Shown: in pieces, positions 17,905-25,823 of the stretch | Layout: every line of letters begins with the position of its first letter | How positions within the stretch are numbered: the stretch's first letter is position 1 | NCBI GenBank assembly: GCA_029937545.1 | Contig: JAPYPR010000003.1 | Location: 124,001 to 188,000, forward strand | DNA from: Erythrobacter sp. | GTDB taxonomy: Bacteria > Pseudomonadota > Alphaproteobacteria > Sphingomonadales > Sphingomonadaceae | Reading direction: 5' to 3' | DNA length: 64,000 bases | Notes under the pieces: model-generated | Told to the model about the DNA's origin: nothing | Seen by the model: only the letters and a program-made list of their open reading frames with translations | Database searches by the model: none | Made by a program: the position numbers and the translations under genes

Positions 17905-18744
17905 TCAGGCGCTCTTCTTGCGCTTCGAACCCGACTTGCCGCTGGACGATTTCTTCTCCCCGACCGACTTCTTCAGCGCGGCCATCAGGTCGATGACGTT
18001 TCCTCCGTCGCCGCCGTCCGGCTCGTCGACGTCCACGACGATCGCTTTCTTGGTTTTCGATTTGGCCTTCTTGTCGATCAGCTTCTTGAGCGCATCGACG
18101 TACCGGTCCTCGAACTCGCTTGCATCGAAGGGGGCGCTCTTCTCTTCGATCAGCGTCGTCGCAAGGTCGAGCAGTTCCTTTTTCGGCTTCGCCTCGTCGA
18201 TATCGTCGAAAAAGGCCTGACCCTTACGCACTTCGTCGGCGTAACGGAGCGTTTCGAGCAGCAGCCCCTTGCCACACGGCTTGATCGCGACGAGCTTCTC
18301 GCTCCCGCGCAACGACAGCTGTCCCAAGGCCACCTTCTTCGATTTACGCAAGGCCTCGCGCAGCACGACGAAGGCCTCCTCGGCCAGTTCGTCTTTCGGC
18401 GCGACATAATAGGGTTTTTCGAAATAGAGCGGATCGATCTCGCACGCCTCGACGAACTGGACGAGTTCGAGCGTCTTGCGGCTCTCGATCTTGACCGCCT
18501 CGATCTCTTCGTCCTCGAGCAGGACGTATTCGCCCTTCGAAATCTCGTAGCCCTTGATGATGTCGTCGCGATCTACCGGGCCGACGCCAGGCACCGTTTT
18601 CTCGTATTTGATCCGTTTTCCGCTCGGTTCGTGGATCTGGTTGAACCTGATTTTCGCGCCAGACTTGCTGGCCGAATAGATTTCCACCGGGATCGAGACG
18701 AGGGCGAGCCTGATCTGTCCCTGCCAATACGCACGTGCCGCCAT
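17905..18744 (-). CDS. ku: Ku protein, DNA end-binding
   Basis: The 279-residue bacterial Ku homodimer subunit binds double-strand ends and recruits LigD. It starts ARAYWQGQIRLALVSIPVEI, then IRFNQIHEPSGKRIKYEKTV and DIIKGYEISKGEYVLLEDEE, all core beta-barrel motifs. The tail is rich in lysine and serine, as in many alphaproteobacterial Ku proteins, and may add DNA binding. The gene is transcribed away from the siderophore receptor, leaving a 265-bp divergent region. Confidence 0.96.
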   Translation of the reverse strand: MAARAYWQGQIRLALVSIPVEIYSASKSGAKIRFNQIHEPSGKRIKYEKTVPGVGPVDRDDIIKGYEISKGEYVLLEDEEIEAVKIESRKTLELVQFVEACEIDPLYFEKPYYVAPKDELAEEAFVVLREALRKSKKVALGQLSLRGSEKLVAIKPCGKGLLLETLRYADEVRKGQAFFDDIDEAKPKKELLDLATTLIEEKSAPFDASEFEDRYVDALKKLIDKKAKSKTKKAIVVDVDEPDGGDGGNVIDLMAALKKSVGEKKSSSGKSGSKRKKSA

Positions 18745-18942
18745 CTGCTCCTCCGTTCGCCAAGTCAGCGAATGGCGGGCGTTTTGGTTTCAGGAAGGAA
18801 ATATTGGGGACAAGATCCTGCCGTCTTCAGATGCTTTTCGATGTGAATGTCTGGTTCGGTGACCCGAGGAGCAACCGCTGATCACCTGATTTCGAGCCAA
18901 AAGGCAACAGAACCAAAACATCGAAAGCCTCGTATGTGCAAC

Positions 18943-18957
18943 TGAGAATCATTTGCA
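18943..18957. promoter_or_regulatory. Probable Fur box upstream of the TonB receptor
   Basis: The 15-bp sequence TGAGAATCATTTGCA matches 11 of the 14 defined positions of the 7-1-7 Fur consensus and is flanked by TGCAA/TTGCA-type symmetry. It lies 52 bp before the receptor start, a normal place for an iron-responsive operator. Fur binding is inferred. Confidence 0.6.
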
Positions 18958-19009
18958 GTAGCAGCAGATGTTGTTATCCCGCGCTCCGATCAGATTCGGA
19001 GACACCCAG

Positions 19010-21118
19010 ATGCCACCATTCACCGCCTTTCTTCTCGCCTCGGCTGCCACGGCTTCGGCTTCGGACGAGACGGCGCCGCCTACCGACGAAATCGTCGTCA
19101 CCGGCCAGCGCTCGGAAGGAAATGACGACTATTCGGTCGAGGAGCAGCGCACAGCCACGCGACTGCCGCTGAGCCAGAAGGAAACGCCCCAATCGGTCAG
19201 CGTGGTGACCCGGGCGCAAATTGAAGATTTTCAGCTCAACGATGTAAACCAGCTGCTGACCACGGTCCCCGGTGTGAGCGTCCTCGCGGCGGAGACCGAC
19301 CGCGTCTACTATTCGGCGCGCGGCTTCGACATCCAGACGTTCCAGATAGACGGTGTCGGCCTGCCGTTTGCGTTCGGGATCCAGACCGGTTCCATCGACA
19401 CCGCAATCTACGACCGTATCGAGGTGGTTCGCGGCGCACCGGGCCTGCTTTCACCCACGGGCAACCCTTCGGCCCTCGTCAATCTCGTGCGGAAGCGGCC
19501 TTATCGCGAATTCGAGGCCCATATCGGTGCGCAATACGGATCGTTCGACCACAAGCGTCTCGATGCCGATGTCAGCGTGCCGCTCACCTCCGATGGCAGC
19601 ATTCGTGTGCGCGGTGTGGGCGCCTATCTCGATACAGATAGCTACCTCGATCGCTACCAGCTCGAACGGTGGACCGGATACGGGATCATCGAGGCCAACC
19701 TCGGCCCGGACACGGTGGCCAGCGCCGGATATGCCCACCAGGACCACCAAAGCACCGCTGCGCAATGGGGTGCGGTCCCGCTCACCTATACCGACGGCAG
19801 CCGCGTCGAGTTCGACCGTTCGGACAATACCGGGCCGGACTGGGCCGGATGGGGCGTGATCGACCGGCAGATCTTCGGGGACATCACGCATAATTTCGGC
19901 GACGACTGGTTCTTTCGCGGTACCGTAATGCGTCGCGCCGCGAGCGAGGCCGACGAGCTATTCTACATCTACGGCAATCCCGACCGCGAGACCGGACTCG
20001 GCATTTTTAGCTATCCCGGCAAATTCTCGGGCGAGACACGCAATCTGACCTTCGACGCCCATGTCGGAGGAAAGCTCGCCGTCGGCGAGCGTACGCATGA
20101 CGTGATGTTGGGTGCCGTGCGCGGCAAACAGAATTACGTGCAATCTTCAGCCTACGACTACTCCACCGTCGGCCTTTCCGTGCCGTTGTCGAATTTGTTC
20201 GACGGTAGTTTCCCGCGTCCCGATTTTCCGGAGCTGGAAGAGAGCCTGTCCATCGATTCAACGCGCGAGAGTGTCTATGGGTTAGTCCGCGTCAACCCCG
20301 CCGACGCTTTCAAGATCATGCTCGGCGGCAGCTATTCGCATGCTCGTAGCGAGGGCGTATCCTATGGCGCGCCGCAGGATTTCGACGAGAGCAAGTTCCT
20401 GCCCTTTGCCGGAGTAACCTTGGAGCTGACGCCGTCGATTTCCGCTTATGCAAGCTACGCGACGATCTTCAATCCGCAGACCGAGTTCGACGCCGACAAT
20501 GTTTTGCTGGATGCTGTAACCGGCGACAATATCGAGGCAGGACTTAAGGGCGAATGGATGGGCGGTCGCCTGTTCGCCAGCGCCGCCGTGTTCCGTGCCA
20601 ACCAGAAGAATACAGCCGAGGCCGCCGGCTTCGATGCCGCACTGGGCCGCACCATCTACACCGGAGTCGACGCGAAATCCGAAGGTCTGGAATTCGAAAT
20701 CGCGGGCAGCCCGATGGAGGGCCTGCAGCTGACCGGTGGCTTTACTGCGATGCGGATTGTCGGCGAGAATGGCGAAGCGGCCCGAACCTTCGTCCCGCGC
20801 CGCACGGCACGTCTCAATGCCGTATGGTCTCCCGTTGCTTTAGATGCGCTGAAGCTGGGCGCATCGCTCCAGTACCAGAGCGACTTCTACCTCGAGCCGG
20901 GCACTTTCTCGGTGACCACCGGCGAGCCGATCCGCATCCAACAGGGCGACTATGCGCTGGTCGACCTGATGGCGAGTTACGACCTCACCGACAGTATTGG
21001 GCTGGCCGTAAATATCCGGAACGTGACCAATGCGCAGTACCTGTCTTCGCTGACCTTCGACCAGAGCTACTACGGCGCGCCGCGCTCGATCATTGGCTCG
21101 ATCAATGTTGGGTTCTAA
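19010..21118 (+). CDS. TonB-dependent siderophore receptor
   Basis: The 702-residue outer-membrane receptor has a short signal peptide (PPFTAFLLASAATASA) and a TonB box-like EIVVTGQRS. The plug is of the siderophore receptor type (QKETPQSVSVVTRAQIEDF, then IQTFQIDGVG and RGAPGLLSPTGNPSALVNLV). The barrel ends with a terminal phenylalanine (SINVGF), as expected for Bam-dependent folding. The wording of the plug resembles ferric-coprogen/ferrioxamine-type receptors, but the ligand is not determined. ATG at 19010 is preceded by GGAG. A probable Fur box lies upstream and two membrane genes follow with overlapping ends. Confidence 0.93.
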   Translation: MPPFTAFLLASAATASASDETAPPTDEIVVTGQRSEGNDDYSVEEQRTATRLPLSQKETPQSVSVVTRAQIEDFQLNDVNQLLTTVPGVSVLAAETDRVYYSARGFDIQTFQIDGVGLPFAFGIQTGSIDTAIYDRIEVVRGAPGLLSPTGNPSALVNLVRKRPYREFEAHIGAQYGSFDHKRLDADVSVPLTSDGSIRVRGVGAYLDTDSYLDRYQLERWTGYGIIEANLGPDTVASAGYAHQDHQSTAAQWGAVPLTYTDGSRVEFDRSDNTGPDWAGWGVIDRQIFGDITHNFGDDWFFRGTVMRRAASEADELFYIYGNPDRETGLGIFSYPGKFSGETRNLTFDAHVGGKLAVGERTHDVMLGAVRGKQNYVQSSAYDYSTVGLSVPLSNLFDGSFPRPDFPELEESLSIDSTRESVYGLVRVNPADAFKIMLGGSYSHARSEGVSYGAPQDFDESKFLPFAGVTLELTPSISAYASYATIFNPQTEFDADNVLLDAVTGDNIEAGLKGEWMGGRLFASAAVFRANQKNTAEAAGFDAALGRTIYTGVDAKSEGLEFEIAGSPMEGLQLTGGFTAMRIVGENGEAARTFVPRRTARLNAVWSPVALDALKLGASLQYQSDFYLEPGTFSVTTGEPIRIQQGDYALVDLMASYDLTDSIGLAVNIRNVTNAQYLSSLTFDQSYYGAPRSIIGSINVGF

Positions 21119-21659
21119 GGTGATCGCAATTGCCCTCGCGTTGCTCGTTCCAGCCGTCGCATTGCTGCGGCTGGGCTGGCGCGGCGACACTCGCGTCGCT
21201 TATGCGGGGTGGGCGATCGGCGCGGTTTCGCTGTTTTCGCTGGCTATTCTCGAGGGGGCGTGGGGCCTGGCTGTGGGCTTTGCGCTGGCCATCATCATTG
21301 CGCTTTCGCTAGTGCTCTACGCAGCCGCCACCTCGCCTGTCCGCGCACGGCGTGGCACAAGGAATTCTGCGATCGCAATTGCTCCAGCGGACCCGGCAAT
21401 CGGACGTCGTTTGTTCGTCTTTACCCTGGTCGTGCCGGTGTCATTCCTTTCTGCGCAGTGGCTGGCCTTTGGCCTGAGCGCTGTGATGAAGAGCGGTGGG
21501 CCGCTCGAAGCCAATTCGGTGGCCACGGCGTTCATGCTGCAACCATTGGTGTGGGCGCTCCTGATGGCGTGGCAGATGTGTCAGGCAAAGCCCTCTGCAA
21601 TGGTCTGGCCGCCCGCTGCCGTCGCCTTGCTTGGTACCTTGCTGTGGTGCCTCGCATGA
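21105..21659 (+). CDS. Small membrane protein of the iron-uptake operon
   Basis: The protein of about 184 residues has five to six hydrophobic segments in two groups separated by a loop rich in Arg and Ala. It starts about 14 bp before the receptor stop and ends overlapping the PepSY gene by 4 bp (ATGA). Similar small membrane proteins lie between TonB receptors and PepSY proteins in other Sphingomonadales as I recall them. I do not recognise a catalytic motif; a helper role to the PepSY reductase is inferred from context only. Confidence 0.72.
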   Translation: MLGSKVIAIALALLVPAVALLRLGWRGDTRVAYAGWAIGAVSLFSLAILEGAWGLAVGFALAIIIALSLVLYAAATSPVRARRGTRNSAIAIAPADPAIGRRLFVFTLVVPVSFLSAQWLAFGLSAVMKSGGPLEANSVATAFMLQPLVWALLMAWQMCQAKPSAMVWPPAAVALLGTLLWCLA

Positions 21660-23122
21660 GCGGCGCAAAGCACCAGTCGCTCGTCAAGCGCGCACTATCT
21701 GGTCACGCGTCGCTGGGCCTCGTCGCAGCTGCATTTGTATATATCATCACCCTGACGGGCACGATGGTGGTGGTACTGGAGAAATGGCAGCGCTGGGAGC
21801 AGCCGGACATTGCCGAGAGCCTGACCCTTTCTCCCGAGGCAGCGCAGGCCGCGATCCCCAATGTGCTGGACCGCGAACGCGATCTGCCTTCGACCGAGCA
21901 TCTTTATATCCGTATGCCGACAGAGGACCTGCCGCGAGCGGTCGTTACCACCGACAAAAAGGCCTGGTATGTCGACAGCGCGGGCGAAGTCGTTGGCCGT
22001 GAGGCGCATACATGGACCGAATTCGTCGCCGCATTGCACATCCACCTGACCTTACCGATCGTCTGGGGCATGATCCTGGTCGGCGCGCTGGGCGTGGCGC
22101 TGGCCGCGTTGCTGGTAACGGGTGTGCTCGCGCATCCGAAGATATTCAAGGATGCGTTCCGCCTGCGTTCTCGCCACGAGCCCGACCTCGCCCGTGCCGA
22201 CTGGCATAACCGGCTCGGCGTCTGGACGCTGCCCTTCGCCTTAATGATTGCGATGACAGGCGCCTTCATTGGTCTGAGCTATGCGGGGGCAGGGACACTC
22301 GCCCAAGCCTATACGGGAGGAGATATCGAGCCGGTCTATGCGACCATCTTCGGTGATGAGCCTGCTCATAATCCCGCGCCTGCACCCATGGCCGATATCG
22401 CTCGCGCGATGGAAACCGTTGCGCAGCGTTTTCCCGAAACCGTTCCGACTTATGTCGTGGTCCACGATCCGATGACCAAAGGACAGTTCGTTCAGATCAT
22501 CGCCGAACACCCGCGCCGCCTTATCTACGGCGAGGTCTACAGCTTCGATGGAGTTGGCGAGTACCTCGGTAAGGTCGGCACCTCGGACGGAGAAATCGGA
22601 CGTCAGGCTGCAGCTTCGACCTACAATCTCCATTTTGGTAACTACGCGGGGCTTCCTGTCGAAGTCGCCTATATCGTTTTCGGCATAGCGCTATGCGTCA
22701 TCACATCGACTGGCATCACGCTCTGGCTGCGCAAACGAAGTCGCAAGGGATTGCCGACCGAACGCATGGCAGCAGTTTGGACGGTCACGGTCTGGGGCAT
22801 CCCGCTGGCGCTGCTGGCGATGGCCTGGCTGCGCTTTGTCGGTGGGCCTGACGTGCCGCTGGTGAGCGCATTCTGGGTTCTTATGTTAGTTGGCCTACTG
22901 TTTTCGGTGGCACAGCCACAGCGTGTCTGGGACGAGCAGTTTCGAAAAGCCTTCGGTATCGCTCTTCTGGCAAGTGCGTTTACACACGCCGTGTGGTTCT
23001 ACGATGCTGCTAAGGCAGTGTTGCTGCTCGATGCTGTAATGATTGCTTTCGGTGTTGCTGCTTGGAGGCCCCAGTTATCCCTTCGAAGATCACTCATGCC
23101 GTCATTCTCTCGCCCGGAATAA
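21656..23122 (+). CDS. PepSY-associated transmembrane protein (putative ferric-siderophore reductase)
   Basis: The 488-residue inner-membrane protein has a first helix GLVAAAFVYIITLTGTMVVV and periplasmic PepSY-like loops. The central helices are WGMILVGALGVALAALLVTG, VWTLPFALMIAMTGAFIGLS and VAYIVFGIALCVITSTGITL, followed by four more helices near the end. Conserved histidines (HIHLTLP, DWHNRLG, NLHFGNYAG) are typical of PepSY_TM proteins that are thought to reduce ferric siderophores or heme-linked substrates. It is the third gene of the Fur-box-preceded operon. Start at 21656 overlaps the upstream stop. Confidence 0.88.
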   Translation: MSGAKHQSLVKRALSGHASLGLVAAAFVYIITLTGTMVVVLEKWQRWEQPDIAESLTLSPEAAQAAIPNVLDRERDLPSTEHLYIRMPTEDLPRAVVTTDKKAWYVDSAGEVVGREAHTWTEFVAALHIHLTLPIVWGMILVGALGVALAALLVTGVLAHPKIFKDAFRLRSRHEPDLARADWHNRLGVWTLPFALMIAMTGAFIGLSYAGAGTLAQAYTGGDIEPVYATIFGDEPAHNPAPAPMADIARAMETVAQRFPETVPTYVVVHDPMTKGQFVQIIAEHPRRLIYGEVYSFDGVGEYLGKVGTSDGEIGRQAAASTYNLHFGNYAGLPVEVAYIVFGIALCVITSTGITLWLRKRSRKGLPTERMAAVWTVTVWGIPLALLAMAWLRFVGGPDVPLVSAFWVLMLVGLLFSVAQPQRVWDEQFRKAFGIALLASAFTHAVWFYDAAKAVLLLDAVMIAFGVAAWRPQLSLRRSLMPSFSRPE

Positions 23123-23237
23123 CCCACGAAATTCGGTCGCTCCGATCAGGATAGGCAGGCTTGAGCTCCCACGCCGACCGGCGCAGACCTGCGGCACATT
23201 TCGCAAGGAAAAACGTTTTCTATCAATGGTTTGTGGG

Positions 23238-23328
23238 TGGCGGAGCAGGAGGGATTCGAACCCTCGATACGGGGTTACCGTATACACACTTTCCAGGCGT
23301 GCGCCTTCGACCACTCGGCCACTGCTCC
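23238..23328 (-). tRNA. tRNA-Ser (GGA)
   Basis: A 91-nt cloverleaf with encoded CCA can be folded. The acceptor stem is GGAGCAG/CTGCTCC with discriminator G, and there is a long serine-type variable arm. The T-loop is GGTTCGAATCC and the anticodon loop is CTGGAAA, with GGA at 23292-23294 on the complementary strand. It reads serine codons UCC and UCU. Confidence 0.95.
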
Positions 23329-23523
23329 GCATTCCCGTCCGCGCTACCGCTTCGCTGATTGAGCGCGGCAGGTCATCCGGGAAGGCGCGCGTCTAGCGGT
23401 GACAGGTGGGAATCGCAAGCCGAAGTGGCGGCGGCCTATTCCGCTTTACGAAATTAATGGTAGAATGCTGATCAGCGACGGTGCTGCGCGGATCAGGCAT
23501 CCCCTGCGAACGCCGTTTCGAAG

Positions 23524-23561
23524 CCCCTTTCCGCCCTCGAAAACGCGCGGGAAGGGGTTTT
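23524..23561 (+). terminator. Rho-independent terminator-like hairpin
   Basis: An 11-bp stem (23524-23534 with 23547-23557, one G-U pair in the plus-strand RNA) closes a 12-nt loop and is followed by TTTT. It lies 400 bp past the PepSY gene, beyond an opposite-strand tRNA, and 66 bp before the cyclophilin start. It might end the iron operon or an unseen small RNA. Confidence 0.5.
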
Positions 23562-23627
23562 CGATTTATGAGGTTGGCAGAATTCGCGGCTCTTGCCTTT
23601 CGGCAGGGGTGTGGCATCGTCCGAGCC

Positions 23628-24722
23628 ATGACCAGATCGCTGATCTCGCTCGTCGCCGCGCTTGCGCTGGCTCTCCCTGCTTCTGCGCAGGAGGAGCCCG
23701 ATCCGCGCTCAAGTAGCGAAGCGATAGCGCAGACAAGCGAACCTGCGCCTTCGCCCAACGAGCTCGTCGCCGAGGCAGTGGCGGCAGAATGGGTGGGTAT
23801 ACCGGCCGACGACCTGCTCGTCATGACGCTCGCTCGCGACGCCGAAGGCAATGAGCGTACGGTGACGATCCAGCTGATGCCCGCGCCGTTCTCGCAAGGC
23901 TGGGTCGAGAACATCCGCTCGCTTGCCCGCGCCGGCTGGTACGATGGGATCAGCATCAATCGCGTGCAGGACAATTACGTCGTCCAGTGGGGCGATCCGA
24001 ATTACGACAATCCCGGGGCCGACGGGACAGCGAAACCGCTCCCGGATTCGCTGAACGCAGTGCCGGAAGCCGCCTATACCGTGGATGGCGACGCGATCGC
24101 CCTGTCGGTGAAGCTGGCGGACAGCGAGCGCGATCTCGCGCTGGAGCGTGGAGACGCTCTGGCGGGCACGGACGAGACGACCGGGATCATTCTGGCTAAC
24201 GGGCTGGTCGATTCCTATTCGCAGGCGGCCCTGTTCGACAATGGCTGGCCGCTGGCAACCAACGCCGGCGACGCGACGGAGGGCGAACCCGCGACGGCGT
24301 GGCCCGTCCATTGCTACGGCATGGTCGGTGTCGGGCGCGGGATATCGCCGGACACCGGATCGGGTGCGGAACTTTACACCGTGATCGGTCATGCGCCGCG
24401 CCATCTCGACCGGAACATCGCGCTCGTCGGGCGAATCGTGGACGGGATGGAGCACCTCTCCTCACTGCCGCGCGGCTCAGGCGACCTCGGCTTTTATACA
24501 ACCGAGGAGGCGGACAAGCGCACGCCGATCATGTCGATCCGTGTCGCCAATGATCTGCCGGAAGCCGAGCGGCCGTCGTTCGAATATCTGTCCACCGAGG
24601 GCGAGACGTTCGCCCGTTATGCCGATGCGCGCGCCAATCGCCGCGATCCGTTTTTCATCATGCCTGCGGGCGGAGCTGACATCTGCAATATCCCGGTGCC
24701 CGTGCGCCGCGTCGGCGGGTGA
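23628..24722 (+). CDS. Exported cyclophilin-type peptidylprolyl isomerase
   Basis: The 364-residue protein begins with a signal peptide (LISLVAALALALPASAQ). The cyclophilin-like domain has VTIQLMPAPFSQGWVENIRS, then YDGISINRVQDNYVVQWGDP, and later GMVGVGRGISPDTGSGAELY and DRNIALVGRIVDGMEHL. An insertion of about 90 residues separates the two halves, which makes it longer than single-domain PpiA. It should assist folding in the periplasm. Start at 23628 was chosen because it gives the signal peptide directly. The stop overlaps the following GTG (GTGA). Confidence 0.9.
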   Translation: MTRSLISLVAALALALPASAQEEPDPRSSSEAIAQTSEPAPSPNELVAEAVAAEWVGIPADDLLVMTLARDAEGNERTVTIQLMPAPFSQGWVENIRSLARAGWYDGISINRVQDNYVVQWGDPNYDNPGADGTAKPLPDSLNAVPEAAYTVDGDAIALSVKLADSERDLALERGDALAGTDETTGIILANGLVDSYSQAALFDNGWPLATNAGDATEGEPATAWPVHCYGMVGVGRGISPDTGSGAELYTVIGHAPRHLDRNIALVGRIVDGMEHLSSLPRGSGDLGFYTTEEADKRTPIMSIRVANDLPEAERPSFEYLSTEGETFARYADARANRRDPFFIMPAGGADICNIPVPVRRVGG

Positions 24723-25033
24723 GCGAGGCGCTCGTCTGCTCCTTCGAAATCCAGCGCTGGCAAGGCGAAAAAGCAGTCTATCACATGGTCACAATCGGCG
24801 GCGACATGGCCGAGGCGATCACCATGCACGAGCGGCTGCATCGGCTTGAATTCGGAGCCAGGCGCGGGTTCGGATCGGTCAAGGTGACGGCGGCGATCGG
24901 CGGTACGCAGTGGAGGACTTCGGTGTTTCCGTCGAAGCTCGGCGAATGGTGGCTGCTCGTGGGAAAGAAGGTCCTGAAAGCCGAGGATTTGGTAGTGGGC
25001 GATACTGCCGAAATCGCGCTGGAATTGCTATGA
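24719..25033 (+). CDS. DUF1905 family protein
   Basis: This is a 104-residue soluble protein. YHMVTIGGDMAEAI, GFGSVKVTAAIGGTQWRTSV and EWWLLVGKKVLKAEDLVVGD match the small beta-barrel DUF1905 family, for which no activity is known. The GTG start overlaps the cyclophilin stop and its stop overlaps the next gene, so the three are probably co-translated. Confidence 0.82.
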   Translation: MSEALVCSFEIQRWQGEKAVYHMVTIGGDMAEAITMHERLHRLEFGARRGFGSVKVTAAIGGTQWRTSVFPSKLGEWWLLVGKKVLKAEDLVVGDTAEIALELL

Positions 25034-25461
25034 GACGCGGGCAGCATCATTCGAAACTGGCATGGGTGGTCGGCGGCGGCTTGCTGATCGCGGGCGTTGC
25101 CGGCCTCGCGAGCGCCACCATGCCGCATGGCGAAACGCTCTGGCACCTGATTGCGGCGCCGGAGGAAAACGGGCTCTGGCGCTTCGAGCGGATCGACGGG
25201 AGCGACGTTTCGAGCGTCGGCTATTCGGTTCGGGTGCGTTGGGGCGAGCTGTCCGAGTGGTACAATGGCTGCAATTATTGCGGGACGAGCGAAGATGGTT
25301 TGATCTGCACCCTGCAGGCGTGTGTCGAGCAGCCCAATGACCGGCTCTATTTCCGCTTTTCCCGTGGAAGCCCGCAAATGCGCGTGGACGGCGACAGGAT
25401 GGTCATGTCGGGACCCGGCCACCGCGCCGAGCTGGTCCGCTTCACCGAACGGGTGATCTAG
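25030..25461 (+). CDS. Hypothetical protein with amino-terminal membrane anchor
   Basis: The 143-residue protein has one hydrophobic segment near the start (LAWVVGGGLLIAGVAGLASA), then a periplasmic part with a CNYCGTSEDGLICTLQAC cluster that could form two disulfides. I do not recognise the family. It is coupled to the DUF1905 gene (ATGA) and meets the VOC gene tail to tail with a 4-bp overlap. Confidence 0.75.
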   Translation: MRRGQHHSKLAWVVGGGLLIAGVAGLASATMPHGETLWHLIAAPEENGLWRFERIDGSDVSSVGYSVRVRWGELSEWYNGCNYCGTSEDGLICTLQACVEQPNDRLYFRFSRGSPQMRVDGDRMVMSGPGHRAELVRFTERVI

Positions 25462-25823
25462 ATCCGCTGCATCAGTTCGATGCGATTGCGGAACGGGTCC
25501 GCGATATCGCCGCGGATGAACCCGTCGAGCTTCTTGCCCTGCTTGAACGGAATACCCGCCAGCTCGAGCCAGACAATGAGGGCGCGTAAATCCTTTACCA
25601 GCAACGCCGGATGCGTGCGGCGGGCAGGAAGAAAGCCGTCCTCCACCCCGCAATGGATTGCGACGCCGCCACCTTCGAACCAGCACCCGCCATTGACCGC
25701 GAGGTGTGGAGGTTTGGCGATCTCGTCCAGCTCCATGATCTCGCCCCAGAATGTGCGGGCGTGCGCTTCGCCGCCACGGGGCATGGCGAGCTGGATGTGG
25801 TCGATCCCGGCCAGCTGCGTCAC
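25458..25823 (-). CDS. VOC/glyoxalase-like family protein
   Basis: The 121-residue protein has a single vicinal-oxygen-chelate module: LAGIDHIQLAMPRGGEAHAR, then GCWFEGGGVAIHCGVED and DPFRNRIELMQRI. His near the start and Glu near the end are the usual metal ligands. No specific reaction can be assigned. GTG at 25823 overlaps the rel stop (GTGA), so it is read through from rel. A longer upstream frame over the rel gene is a shadow. Confidence 0.88.
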   Translation of the reverse strand: MTQLAGIDHIQLAMPRGGEAHARTFWGEIMELDEIAKPPHLAVNGGCWFEGGGVAIHCGVEDGFLPARRTHPALLVKDLRALIVWLELAGIPFKQGKKLDGFIRGDIADPFRNRIELMQRI

